From Chiridota heheva (Eukaryota; Echinodermata; Holothuroidea; Apodida; Chiridotidae), in contig JAIGNY010002056.1 in the NCBI GenBank assembly GCA_020152595.1, positions 805,001 through 869,000 of the forward strand: a stretch of 64,000 nt of DNA, written 5' to 3'. A model generated the notes under the pieces. That model did not search any database, was not told the origin of the DNA, and saw only the letters and a list, made by a program, of their open reading frames with translations. The translations under genes were made by a program, and so were the position numbers. Numbering within the stretch: the first letter of the stretch is position 1; each line of letters starts with the position of its first letter. Below, in pieces: positions 1 through 12,800 of the stretch.

Positions 1-510
1 AAAACATTTTGTGAGACATCATTATTTGTATTTATATTTATCTTTAAATATGGGGAACTGTCCCTTGCTTCCCTTCCAGTTATCTGACTATATTTGTAAT
101 AGTATAGAAAACATGTATTCAACTGAAATAAATGGGAAGATAAAAATTCTGAATTGTTTATGATTTTTGATTGATTTTAAGGTGTACGTGGTAAAGGAGA
201 GGGATCAATATTGCAAAGTGCCAAATGTTTAACACCAGTGTATTTTCACCGTATTAAGTTTCAACTCCACGTGGAAAGCAGAAATGACAGAGCATTTTTC
301 AAAACTAGTGGGGGCTGAACATGTGGAGAGGGCCTATAAACATACTGAATGCAACATAAGCACTTGCAGGAAAGCCCTGTGATTCAGATATTTTGGAAGT
401 ACAATAATATGGAAATACTTCCCCCCCACCCCCCCTCTTCCATTCCAGTTATCTGACTGTTTGTAATAGTATAGAAAACATGTATTAAATTGAAATAAAC
501 ATGAAATTGC
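1..510. repeat. Flank with a 60-bp direct duplication
   Basis: TATCTGACTATATTTGTAAT and GTATAGAAAACATGTATT at 79-130 recur at 449-500. Nothing else is recognised in this stretch. Confidence 0.6.
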
Positions 511-531
511 TGATCACCAAGAGATCACAAA

Positions 532-804
532 CTAGTCGGTAGGCAGTAAGTAAGCTATCTGAGACAAGAAAGCATTCAATACCCACAAGTGATCCAGGGT
601 GCCATGATAAAGATCACAAATAATGTGAAAAGTTCTGTATTGTTCCTTTGCAAGAGCCAGTTTGCCCAGGCTCAACATATCCGAGCAGATACTCTTTTGG
701 GCTTGAGAATGATTCAGGAGCTGGTAGGATTTATAACACTTGTACAAGGCCCTTTCACCTATCTTTTGTAGACTGAGATTCTTAAGAGGGTATTGCATTA
801 TCAT
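532..804 (-). other. Doubtful exon of an unknown gene
   Basis: An open frame of about 90 codons with even amino-acid use (for example KLALAKEQYRTFHIICDLYH) and no low-complexity sequence, ending in a stop. A possible acceptor lies inside it (AATCTCAG). I recognise no family and see no matching neighbour exon, so this may be chance. Confidence 0.2.
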
Positions 805-1399
805 CGATACATTTCATTGTCATTTTGACACCTTTGGAAACTTGCTTGACCTCTGAAGTAATCTTTTAAGACACAAACATTTGGTCATATATGGAAGCCA
901 GTATAGCCTATCAGGAGAGAACCTCTGTATCCATAAGTGGCACATGCAGAGAGGACATTTAATTCCACTGATCCTGAGAAAGTCTCCTTGAGCAATATTA
1001 CTAGTGTTTATATGGCACTTAACAATGACTGACACTTGCTCCAAAAATCCTTATTGCACCATGGTTATAGTTACATAAGAGTAATCATTGCATGCTTCTG
1101 AATGGAGGCTGCATGCAAAGAAATGCAAATCTCATTCGCACAATTTTAGAGGCCAAAGAAGTAATCTGCAATTCTATCTATTTACTAGGTCGGCCTTGTA
1201 TTAGGGCTTTTCAGCTGACATCATGTGGTCTTTGTTTACATCGCCATTTTGTCGATCAAAACAACTGGCTGCTGTACACTTAATTAGACTTACATACGTT
1301 TGCATGTAAGTTTATTTTAGTAAGATAATTATGCTAGAATCTTGCTTTGCGGTTGGTTACACTAATAGATGTGTGCAGGGAAATAAAAAAACATTTTAT

Positions 1400-1800
1400 C
1401 GATTTCCATCCGATCCTGATCGATGTTCGAAGTGGGTTTTTGCTATACAACGCAACGGCTTTTAACCTATGGTAGGCCTTACACACTAGAATTTGCAGCG
1501 AGCACTTTATATCAAGGATGTAAGCTTTGTCTGGGCATAACGAACAATCAGATGGCATCAACGTCCAAGTTACTCTTTGTACACCCGGTGAAAATATAAG
1601 TGAAGAAAAATCGAAGGGAGCAAAAAACTGCAATCAGTAAAATTCGCTGAACTGGTACTAATAGGTTAGCATGTAGTATGTTTGTTGTTCGTGTGATGTG
1701 ACCGAGCTGTGTAAAGATGCGTGAAACGTAACGACGCCGCTGCCCTGCAAAATGGGAGTCAAAGTTGAGTTAGTCAGGTGATGAAATCTCTCTATGCCAA
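1400..1800 (+). repeat. Interspersed repeat family D, copy 1
   Basis: Shares TCGCTGAACTGGTACTAATA-like sequence, TAGTATGTTTGTTGT and GTGATGTGACCGAGCTGTG with copies at 15.57-15.90 kb and 27.6-27.96 kb. Non-coding; family unknown. Confidence 0.65.
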
Positions 1801-2383
1801 GCTCTGACATTGTCCACCAGGAGAAGCACTTTTAGTGCTATGGCACTTATTACAACACCAAAATAAATTGATTGTATCTTGTTTATTTTCCTAAAGTTTT
1901 GGGTCAGTAGGGAGTGAACAACTTGAAAATTTAATTCCACTTTTTTTAAGTGAAAATTATGCCTGCTTATTAAAAACTTGCCTGCTTCTTCACTTAGGAT
2001 TTTCACTTCGATGGCATTATTTAATGTCAGAAACAATGTAAAAGACTATTTCTAGCTCCAAAAAATTGATGTTTAATTTTGGCTCCCATTTAAAAATATT
2101 TTTCAGTCTAACACTATCTGACTGTCAACTGAAAACTTGTATATACTTCATCCTGATCCAAATAATTACCTCATATACCCTAGTTCCAGTGGCCATAACT
2201 AGAGTCATGGGGTCCTATTACAAACATATCGTAGTGTCATTCATTGCTTGGGGTTCACTCTTGGGGTTTGACCTACCCTATCATTATTGCATAGTTCCAA
2301 AAGGGGGTAACAATCTACAGATTAGAGGGGTAACACTGAATACCAAAAAAGATGAAACTGGTGGCATGTAATGCACTGTTACA

Positions 2384-2595
2384 GACCTCCGTGGTGTAGT
2401 AGTTTGTCCTCTCACCCGTACGTCCTGGGTTATTATCCTGGTGGGTCTGCAATTGTGAGTTCACAACTGGTTATCAAAGGCCGTGGCCGTCTTGATATAA
2501 TATCCAGCACTGGATGCTTTCAGGTCGTTAAACCTTGCTATGCTATGTTGCCACTGGTAAGTTCTATTTCATTCTTAAAGTTTAAATGAATGGGT
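2384..2595 (+). mobile_element. tRNA-derived SINE, type 2
   Basis: Head CTCCGTGGTGTAGTAGTTTG (A-box like) and GGGTTATTATCC (B-box like), followed by a body ending in GTTAAACCTTGCTATGCTATG. Imperfect boxes and no tRNA fold outside the head argue against a real tRNA gene. Confidence 0.6.
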
Positions 2596-3521
2596 GGGCC
2601 ACCTGGGTTATTGTGTTACAATTCATTATCAAATTAGTTTGCTAAATCAATTTTGTCAACCAAATTTCTCATATAGCTTAAATTTAGATTTCAGGTAAAA
2701 TATATACAGCCCAATAGATGGTAACACTTGAAGAAACAAAAGCACAACTTGGTTCACATTAAATATTTAATGTTGTGTATGTACAATTATCTATAATATT
2801 TACAATGTGACATTCCCGGAAGAAAAGAAAAAAAAAATCAAGATTAAAACACCATACATATTTCAAAATATTTGTTGTTGTTGTAAGGAATTCAACCCCC
2901 AGCCTCCTCTCATCCCATTTCATACGCTCCAAATTGACCGTTAATTCATCTAGGAAAATAGAATGACTCACAATATTTTTTTCATAACAAAAATCTGAGA
3001 TAACGTACAATGTCGTCAATCCACAGATTTAGAACTAATTAACATTTGACACATAATTTTTTTTAAGTTTTGATATTTTACAAACCACTCACAACAATAG
3101 ACTAAACTTTTACACTAAAGAGCGTTGATCAGGACTTCATTTTCCTTCATAAAAAAAATGACAGCAAGCATTTGACAAAATCAGGTTGCTTTCTGCGTAA
3201 ACAAATCTGTAGTAAGTTAGTAGTAATACATGAATTAACACTGCGATCTTTTTCTGGAATTGTGCGATAACCTTCTCTTAAGCAGAAAATCTACTAGATT
3301 TGTTAAATGTTTCAAGTTACGTTGCCAACAATTCATTCCGAGTAAAACAATCAATTCATACATTCAGTAATAAAATACTTTCAATCGTGATTCATAGACT
3401 TCTTTTCAGCACACTCTTAACATTTACGCATTTTCCATACCAATTACTTTTCGAAAAGCTGACGAAATATAGCAACAGTGACATTTGCTATAGTATCATT
3501 CCCAAAAACACATAGAAATGT

Positions 3522-3527
3522 TTTATT
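3522..3527 (-). terminator. Candidate poly(A) signal of CLK
   Basis: The first AATAAA on the minus strand after the CLK stop codon, about 315 nt downstream. The 3' UTR would then cover roughly 3500-3841. Other AATAAA sequences lie farther away, so this is only the nearest candidate. Confidence 0.3.
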
Positions 3528-3841
3528 TCAAGGAAAGCGAAACTCTCTTTCACCTTTGAAAGATTACAAGTAGCTGGAAAAATCTTATCACCCTATAATA
3601 CTGGCAAATTCTCAAGGAATAATTATATTTTCGTAGGAATATAATTGCTTTTCTTTCCACATAAGCATGCATACCCCATTGATCGCTAAGAAACTTTTTT
3701 CCATAGGAATGTCATGTCTCTCAGGGATTTAAAGATGTCAGCAGTCCTGCGCTTGCATGCTGTCTTGAGCGAGCCCTGCCATGGGCTACCCGCAGCGTTG
3801 TGTTAAGCCATAGCTTGCAGTTAATATTCGACCCATCTGTG

Positions 3842-6800
3842 TCACCTGCTTATACTATGCGAGTCCCGGGAAACATTTATCCTATGTTGTGGCTTCACAA
3901 AGTCAAAGAAAGGATGTTCCAGAGCCTGTTTCATGGTTATCCTTCTCTCTGGATCATAGACCAGCATGTTTTGGATCAAGTCAAACAGCTGTGTTTGTTG
4001 TGCACTGTCAGGGTCCCACTGGTAGGTGTGTAAAGGCAGGCAGTTCTCTCGCACAAATCTTCCTGATGAGCTGTTTCTATCCCAGTCAACGTTTCCATGA
4101 TAAAAATACTTTGATTTCCTACAACAACAAAAAACATGAAAGAATTGGTCACAACAGGTGAGAGTTGGCGAGGTTTAGGTAAGAGCTGGCAAGGTTTAGT
4201 TAATACCAGGGATGTGAGAGGCACACAAAACAAAACACAGGTGTGACCCGTCACTAACTGAAACAAGTAGGCAATGCATTAGCCTAATAACATTTGTCAA
4301 GTACTGCACACATTTATGTATACAAGTACCGCGAAAGTATATGCAACATTTCAAAAGGAAATATACAATTTACAATTATCTAACTCAGTAAAAACAAGTT
4401 CTCTTAAGATGATCCACATTCAATTATTTTGAATTCGGCCATCCTAGTTTCTTTAATGCAGAAATAAAATCACGGGCAGAATCTCATATATTGGCACAGT
4501 ACAAGTACAATACAGTATGGTACGTATGGCGAATACCAAAATTGTATTCATCCTGGCCCGCCTCCCCTCTTGTTCAGGCCTCGGTGGAATGTTAAGTGAG
4601 GGTTAGTAGAGGTAATATGATGGTCAGGACTGGGCTGGTAACTATGTTTTTAAGGACGGTTAGAAGTGTGTAGAATCAGGTCATGTGACCAGATTGCATA
4701 TCTATAGCATGGCATGGAAGGTAAGGTATAACTAGAAGTAAATTGGCACAGTGCAAGTACAATACAGTATGGTACGTATGGTGAATACCAAAATACTTGC
4801 AAGCTTAAGAGCAAGTAGAAGCATTTGAATCTTTTTGTACTTTCTTAGGTTTGGCTGGTATCAATTCCAAATCTTGAGAAAATTGGTGTTCATGAAACAA
4901 GAAAACCAGTTTCTAACAGCTGTTTACAAAGTAAAATCAATTTGCAAGTTCTACCATCTACAGCACCATAGACTGTTCTTATACAGTATACAAGTTAGTA
5001 AATAATAGTACAGAGATTATGAAAACATACCTGGTTCTCTTGATCATCCATTCTGGCATTGGACCCAGAATGGTCTCCATCATGGCAAGATGTTCTCTGT
5101 TGTCATGAGTCTGCAACGAAGAAATCAACATATAACATCAAGTCAAGATATACCATCAAGTCAAGATATACCATCAAGTCAAGATATAACATAAAATCAA
5201 CATATACCATAAAGTCAACATATAACATCAACACCCAATCATAATAAAATGTATGTATGTAAATCAACTAGTTTAACTATTTCAATTACATCAAATATTT
5301 CAACTAAGCTAACAATTTCAACTAGTTGAACTATTCCAACCACATAAACTAGGTTAACTATTGCATCAACTATTTCAATAGGTTAATCATCTCAGTTGCA
5401 TCAGCTATCCCACCTACTTTTATCATTTTAACTAGATTAACTAATTCAAATATTTAAACAAGGTTGACTATTACAACTACATCCAACTATTCAATCTAGG
5501 TTAACTATTTCAACTAGGTTAACTATTTATTTCAGCTGCATCATCAACTACATTAAGTATTTAAAGGCCAGTTGTCGTCTCTAACGTAAGAGGTAATTGA
5601 AATAAAAATCCTCTTTTGAGTGGTCAAAACACAATGGTACAGTGTGCACTTACATTGATAGGCCAATCAGTATCATTTGGGAATAAATTGTACGCCACCA
5701 CATTTTAATCAAGATAGACGACCTTTAGGCTAGGTTAATTATTTCATCTAGGTTGCCTGTTTTAACTAGGTGAACTATTTCAACTACATCAACTATTTCA
5801 ATTAGGTTATCTATTTCAACTACATCAACTATTTTAAAGGATTAATTTTGGGTTCAAGCAAGTCTATCTTATATGAAAGAGGACTTCAAAAGAAACAAAC
5901 TAGTAAAGAAAGCATTATAATCTTATTCCGTTAAGGAGTTATCTAAGTTTTAAGTTTTGCATCATTTGTGTAGAAACAACAAAAATCACACTAGTTGTAA
6001 TGTCATAGCCTTAGATTTCTCGGTCTTTGTGTATCTGTTTATATTTTGAATTGTATGGCTTAAAAACCATGGATATGTCAAGATAGTAAAACTGAATCAA
6101 AGAAGGGCATTTATAATATACCACCTGAAGAAAGTTTGAGGAAAAATAATTTAAATGGTGAAAAATTAAATTAACTTTTTGTAAAAAACACATGGGATAT
6201 GTCAAAAAAGTAGCAAAATTGAATCTAGGAAGAGTATTTGATATAACACGTAAAGAAATTGAATAAACTTAATCTTTAAAATACATTAGCAATTGTTAAG
6301 AATGTGAGTATGAAAACAACAACTTTCCATAGTAGACTTACTACACCAGTCATTTCTACACAGATAAGACAGAGCATTAAACTTGAATATCTCCTTAAAG
6401 GAATAGGATTTCCCCAATTTGTTTCTTTTGAAGTCGTCCCCTTTCATATAAGATGGACTTGCTTGACCACTGAACTAATCCTTTGACACTACGTCAACTA
6501 TTTCCACTAAATTAATTATTTTAACAAAGTTAACTATTTCAACTACATCAACTATTTCAACACTATGCCATTTACTTTAACTAGGTTGACTATTCCACTT
6601 ACTTATTAAACTGTTCAACTATGTTAATTTATTTCAATATCTCACCTGAAATAACGTGTACCCTGTAAAAAGTTCAAATATTATACAGCCTATGCTCCAC
6701 ACATCACACGGATGAGTCCAGCCAAGTTCTGGGGGTTGAAAAAATATCACAATATGAATTTGTTTCCTTTACAATCTGGCAACATTGCAATGAATAATAT

Positions 6801-9800
6801 TAGCAGTGGTTTAGCACCAAGCAACCCATCAGGCTTCCTTGCAAAAATGTTCACAAACCGGAATAAAGCCCATACCAAATTCTATTCTGAAGTTAGGGGT
6901 TGGAATAAATTATAAAATTTCCCACGATTCTGAATAAAGGTGTCAAAAAAATCTTTCCAAGAAAAATCAGGACAGAAATAATGTCATATGTGGTAAAAAC
7001 ATCTTTATATGGCCACATTTTGCCACACAATGTTCCCTCTTTCGAAATATAATGTACTGTTCATTACACAATTACATGGGGATATTCTTAGAGCAATGGG
7101 CCCAAAACATTGTGGCCAAAACCTTTTAACTGTTTACCTAATATACTGTGTTGTTCTGTTCCTTAAAGTTTCAAACAGTCAAGACTGGATCTGATATATA
7201 GGCAGGTCGGGTCAGACTTTTCCTCTTTATTCTGAAAACCACAAGCAATTAGAATCAAATTTCCCTTATCAATGGCTCCATTGTACTTTCTTCATAAATA
7301 TGTTTTCAAAGCTGTTGTTCTGTGACCAGTAACATATCAGGAATTGACTTGTCCCTAAAGGAATTTATCATTTCCAATAGTTTCATTCTGAGGTAGGATC
7401 ATTGCTAAAATCCCGGAGCTTCACCAGAGGCTCAAGTCTGAAGGCGTTAGCTGGCCTTGGATCCCACGCCAAAAAGGAGCAGCACTTTGCGCGCATTAAT
7501 GTGCCTCTCAACAAATCAAGCACGCTGCCAACTTTCAAATTAAGCTAAGAGTCTGGAGAAGTTAAACATTCCAAACACAGGGTGTAAATAGACCAATAGT
7601 CTGCACTTACCCAGAATGACTTCCAGAGCCCTGTAATGCCTGGTTGACACAATAGTACTGTGATGTTCACTTTCAAAGGTGGCGGAGCCGAAGTCGATTA
7701 ATCGTATGGCAGAATCTGCTACTATCTTCTCATCTTCTTTCTGGAGGGTGTGGGGGAAATAAACAAGTGCAATTTTTTTCTTGGGTAAGAAACAAGTTTT
7801 TACAATACGAATTCTCAGTGTTTGTCCTATGACTTTCAAAATATAGTATTGAGACTAAAGGCCGTAACACACCAAACGCGATGCGGCGAACAATTTTTTA
7901 AACAAAATTGAATAAAAAAAGGAAAAGAAACATTTTATCCTCTTGTTTTCAGAGAAGGATCGTCATCGCATGGCTATTCAGATAATAACTGAAAATTGAT
8001 TGAAGGGCATTTCTACACCCATTAAAGCAAAATTTGCATCGCGACAGAAAATCACGCCCCACTAAAGCAAATTTCTCCACAGTTTAAACTAAACAAGAGC
8101 CCAAGGGCACTATGGTTCCTTGCTACAGAATAAAATTTTGGGGCAGATGGAGGTCATCCGTAACTCCAGAACCAGGCATGCTATTTAAGTGGGGAAATGG
8201 CTCATTCTTTGCAGCTCATCAAGGTCTATCACATGCCAAAAAATTATTAACTCGTTATCTTAGCCATTTTTCTCCCAAAATAAGCATAATTTTACAGATT
8301 TGACTATTGACCTCGAGTCAAATGTAACTTGACACTCTGATTCCAAAAACAAAAAGGCAAGTCCGTACAACCATCCTAACTAGACTTAAGAAATTTTGAC
8401 CTCCGATAACTCCGCACATGAAGGTCGTACAGGAATCAACCAATTGCCTTTTTTGATCGAAAGGTACTTTTGAAATCCGAAAATGGGGTCAAAATTATCG
8501 AAATACCAACAAAAAAATGTTAACATTACAAGTCACCAGAGGTCAAAGTCAATATGAAGCGGAATGGCAAGACAATTACACTGGTGCGACTCCCACTCTT
8601 AACTGACATCCTCTTCAGTTAACCAACCCTAATTCTATGATTGGCCAATTGTTAATATGCAAATGAGCAAAACTTGTGATACTCTTCACTTAACCACCAC
8701 TGGCCAATTTTTAATATGCAAAAGAGTAAAACTTGTAAATAACGTGATTGGTGTTCTAACAGTCTTGGTTTTAAACAAGGTGCACTGTAATTGGTTGATT
8801 CAGGGATGTGTTCATTACACATATCTTTGGTTGATTAAATAGTGTATCTCCATGATTAGTATTTGCCTCATAAAAACCTTCTACATTTTATTGCATGGAG
8901 AAAATGTCTGTAGACACATGGAGGTAGACAACACACAGTAAATTCCCTTTCTAAGCTAAACAAATACAGGTGGCAAAGAAAACAAAACAGGTCAGCAACT
9001 TAAACCAATGACTTTCTGTTGACATCTTTATGACTTGTTTTTTAATGCAACAGGTGGGGTGAATTATATATTTCTCAGGTGTCTGTTTTTTTTACATAAA
9101 AGATGATAAGCAGCCATCAAAACTGAAATAGCTTTTAGGCTCATTGGTCTTTATACTTTGTGCATTTAGTATTGAACCCTGGATTGTAGTATGTCAGTGG
9201 CATTCAAGATTTAATCACACTTCAGGAATTTGTCTTTTACTATATCACACTAATGGGGTCTGCTAGACAGAAATTCTATTCTTAAGAATATATATAAACC
9301 AATAATACAACCCACTGGAATGCATCATTCATACCACCTCACAAAAGATATCCATAACACTTTAAATGTAACTTCCCAATGAGACAGAGTGAGGTCAATG
9401 TTATAAAAGTGTATTATGTAATAGCAAAATAGGATGATAGTTCTTGGCCTTGCTGATGTGAAACCATACTAGTCTTTCAACAGCTCTTAGGGTATCATGG
9501 CATGGACTATGGACTTCTATTTATACCATCCCATGTTTTCTTACCAAAAACTGTGTTTAATGGAAAACAAGTAAACTTAATTTGAGTAAATCATAAAAAT
9601 AAATTATATCATTTGCTCTTCAAATCAATAACTATTTGGCGTCAAGCTTATTTTTATGATTTTATTATTGTTTTTGACCCTGACCTTGACCTTCAATCAC
9701 ATGACCGTTTTGTTAAAAAATATTCCCCTACTCTATACACAACTTGTCTCAAATATCAAATGTACAGAATCTTGGCACTAAGAGTTATTATCATTGTCAA

Positions 9801-12800
9801 ATTTGAGTCCAATGTCCATAGTCCAATGTCCATAGTCCAATGTCCATAGTCCAATGTCCAAGTCCAAATTCATTATTATGCACTTTGACAAAAAATTGTT
9901 TTTGACCCTGACCTTGACCTTCAATCACATGGCCGTTTTGTATGAAAATATTCCCCTACTCCACACACAACTTGTCCCAAAATATCAAATGTACAGAATC
10001 TTGGCACTAAGAGTTGTCACTAAACGTTTTTCCATTTTTGGCCGATATCTGACCCCAGGTGACCCCTACGGGCACCAAAAACAATAGGGCACATCTTCAC
10101 AATATGGCGGACCTACCTACCAAATGTGATTCCATACCGATTTTCCTATCTTGAGTTAGAGCGTACCTAAGCAAGTGTCACAGACACACACACACACGCC
10201 AAGTTGAATACATAGGTTCCTTTGCTAACGCAAGTAACCAAAAAGCATATCTAGCAAATTTTCCTGTATCATTAAAAAGCTTCAATTGTAAACTTTATTG
10301 TGTATAAGCAAAAAGTCAAAGCATCTTATAATATTTGTTTCCTGTATGATTATCTAAAAAATCACTCACCGCGTCGCATTCGGTGTGCAACAGCCTTTAC
10401 AATCAGGGAACGAGACATATAAAACTTTTTTAGGCAGAGGCAACATTAACAATAATAAAAATGTTTTCAAGTCGATTAAATCAAATAATACAGGGATACA
10501 TTCACCAAAATCGTTTACAACCAGCAATTATACGACTGTTTGAATTAAAGGCCTTGATATGCAAATTTGTGCTACATGGTCAGGCATATATAACAAGACC
10601 CTAGCTTGATTTAAAAAGGGACAGGGTGCTAGACTTGTTGAGCACATTACTGTACGCACAAAGCGCTGTGTCTTTTCGGCATAAAGTCCAGAGGCTCAAT
10701 TCCATGGTGAAGAAGCTCTGGGATTTTAGCTATAATCATACCTCAGAATGAAACTATTCTGACTGATAAGGACCATTCATGAGCCAAACAGGACAATTGC
10801 TTACTATGCTATCATTCTGTGTTCTGTATCCATGTAAGATATTTTCATTTATGAGGTTAATTAAGATTATTAAGTTTAAAAAAAAAAAAATCTCATGAGG
10901 GGCAGGGCGGGAGGACGCCCCTGTAAAACAGCAGAGCTAGGGGTCTGCATAATACTTTAATTTGACATAATATGGCACGAAGAAGTGAAATTTAAGAATT
11001 GAATACAGATTAAAGCTCCTTCCCTCTTATATATCCACACATTTAATATTACTGTTTTCATAAGAAATGGATTTACAACAACAAAAAGTTGTTTTTCCTT
11101 AGACGCTTTATCAAATGTGGTACAAAACAAAATGTAGATAGATACAGAACATGCTCACTTACCCCTCTGTTGTTATAAGTAATTTTACAATCAGAACTTG
11201 AAAACAGAATGTTCTCAGGCTTGAGGTCTGTATGTGTGAGCTGCATGTCATGCATAACTGCAAGAAAGGAGATGGAAATCCTATAAGCTTAATGTCTGTC
11301 TGCTAAGGTAATGTGTATACAGGGCACGGAGAGCACTGCACTGCTAAAACCAGATTATAATATATAGAATCTTCTTGAGTTGAACAAAACTAAGAATCCT
11401 AACTGGCATTAAACACAAGTATGAAAAAGATTTGGAATATTCTATGAACCTTTTATCACTTTGTGAAGTTAACTAGGTATAATATTTACTTTAAGATAAA
11501 AATCAATTGAAAATTACAACACATTAATACATATAAATATACCTTTTGCAACTAATAAGAAATTTGCTATGTTACTGCTTTTTAATTTCCAGGTCATCAA
11601 GCCAAGTTAAAATGTTTGATTGTTTGGTGTAACCAATGTTGTTTTTAACTATTTTTTTCATGTAGATAGGCAGAAATATATTAGTATATTATTACTTACT
11701 ATCATTATTATTATAACTATTATTATATTATTATTATTACTATTATTATTATTATTACTATTATTATCATTATTATATCATTATTATTATTATTACTACT
11801 ACTACTATTATTACTACTACTACTATTATTATTATTATTATTATACTAAACTACTATTATTATTATTTATTTTATTATTATTACTATCATATCATTATTG
11901 TTCTATTATTATTATTTATATTTTAATTTTATTTTATTAATTTTTAATAGTTAATTTATTTATCAATATTATCATTATATTATAATTATTATTACTATTA
12001 TTATTTATTTTAATTCTATTATCATTTTAATTTTTATTTTTATTATCTAATTATTTTTTTAGGGGGGAAGTTTGCAAGTTTTCTTATACACTATTAACAG
12101 TGAAACTACATTTCAGAGAACAGATGTTCCATATTGCACTTCTTATGGAGAAAAGGAGGTCTTTGACTGCCCTCCACCAACAAGTTTAGCAGATTCTGTC
12201 AAAAACTTTAAAATGCTATTCACACAATTAACAATTCAGAACTTCAGTATTTGTGATAATGGAACAAGCTTTTCATACACTGTTTGCACTTGATGCTTTT
12301 GCAAATCCTACACATGCAGTTACTTACAGCAGACAGCATAGCAAAGCTGGTAGGCAATGTGCACAATCTGCTCCATTGGGTAGGGCTTGTAGCTGTTCTC
12401 TTTCTATGGAGTAAAAAGCAACGGAAAGAATGTATCAAAAATCTGTATTGTTTGTTATTTTGATCATGGCGCAGTCCTACATGATTGAGTAGATATATCA
12501 TCAGTCTTCAAATGCTCTGTGACAGGCTCTTGGCTACCTTGTTAATATCACTGCAATACAGTTGCAGCCTTCAAAATATTTGCATGGATTTTCATTTTTT
12601 CATACATGATAGAAAATTTGTAGTAACAGTGGTGAGAAAAACTATGTTAATATCTTATTCTGTTTAGAAGTTGTAACAATTTAAAGAGTAGAAAAATGTT
12701 CTTACAAACACCACGTACAGTATATGTCCTTCACCTTGGTGATGTCATCAAGGCAATACCAACAGTTCTTATGTATTTCTTATCATTTTAAAAACACTTT

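Larger units (their letters stand above)
1801..3800. other. 3' flank of CLK, no gene seen
   Basis: AT-rich sequence apart from the type 2 SINE at 2.4-2.6 kb. The part above about 3500 is probably CLK 3' UTR. No convincing ORF. Confidence 0.5.
7857..10398. mobile_element. Possible 2.5-kb element bounded by 32-bp inverted repeats
   Basis: AAAGGCCGTAACACACCAAA and the following GCGATGCGGCG at 7857-7888 are mirrored at 10367-10398 (25 of 32 positions; nearly all differences are transitions). Such termini are typical of DNA transposons. No transposase is visible inside; the interior holds duplicated segments. Flanking duplications are not evident, so two separate solo ends are also possible. Confidence 0.4.

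Noticed and set aside
4492-4796. Short terminal direct repeats suggesting a solo or small LTR-type element
   Set aside because: Repeats are only 55 bp, enclose 200 bp with no primer-binding or polypurine site, and lack TG...CA ends.
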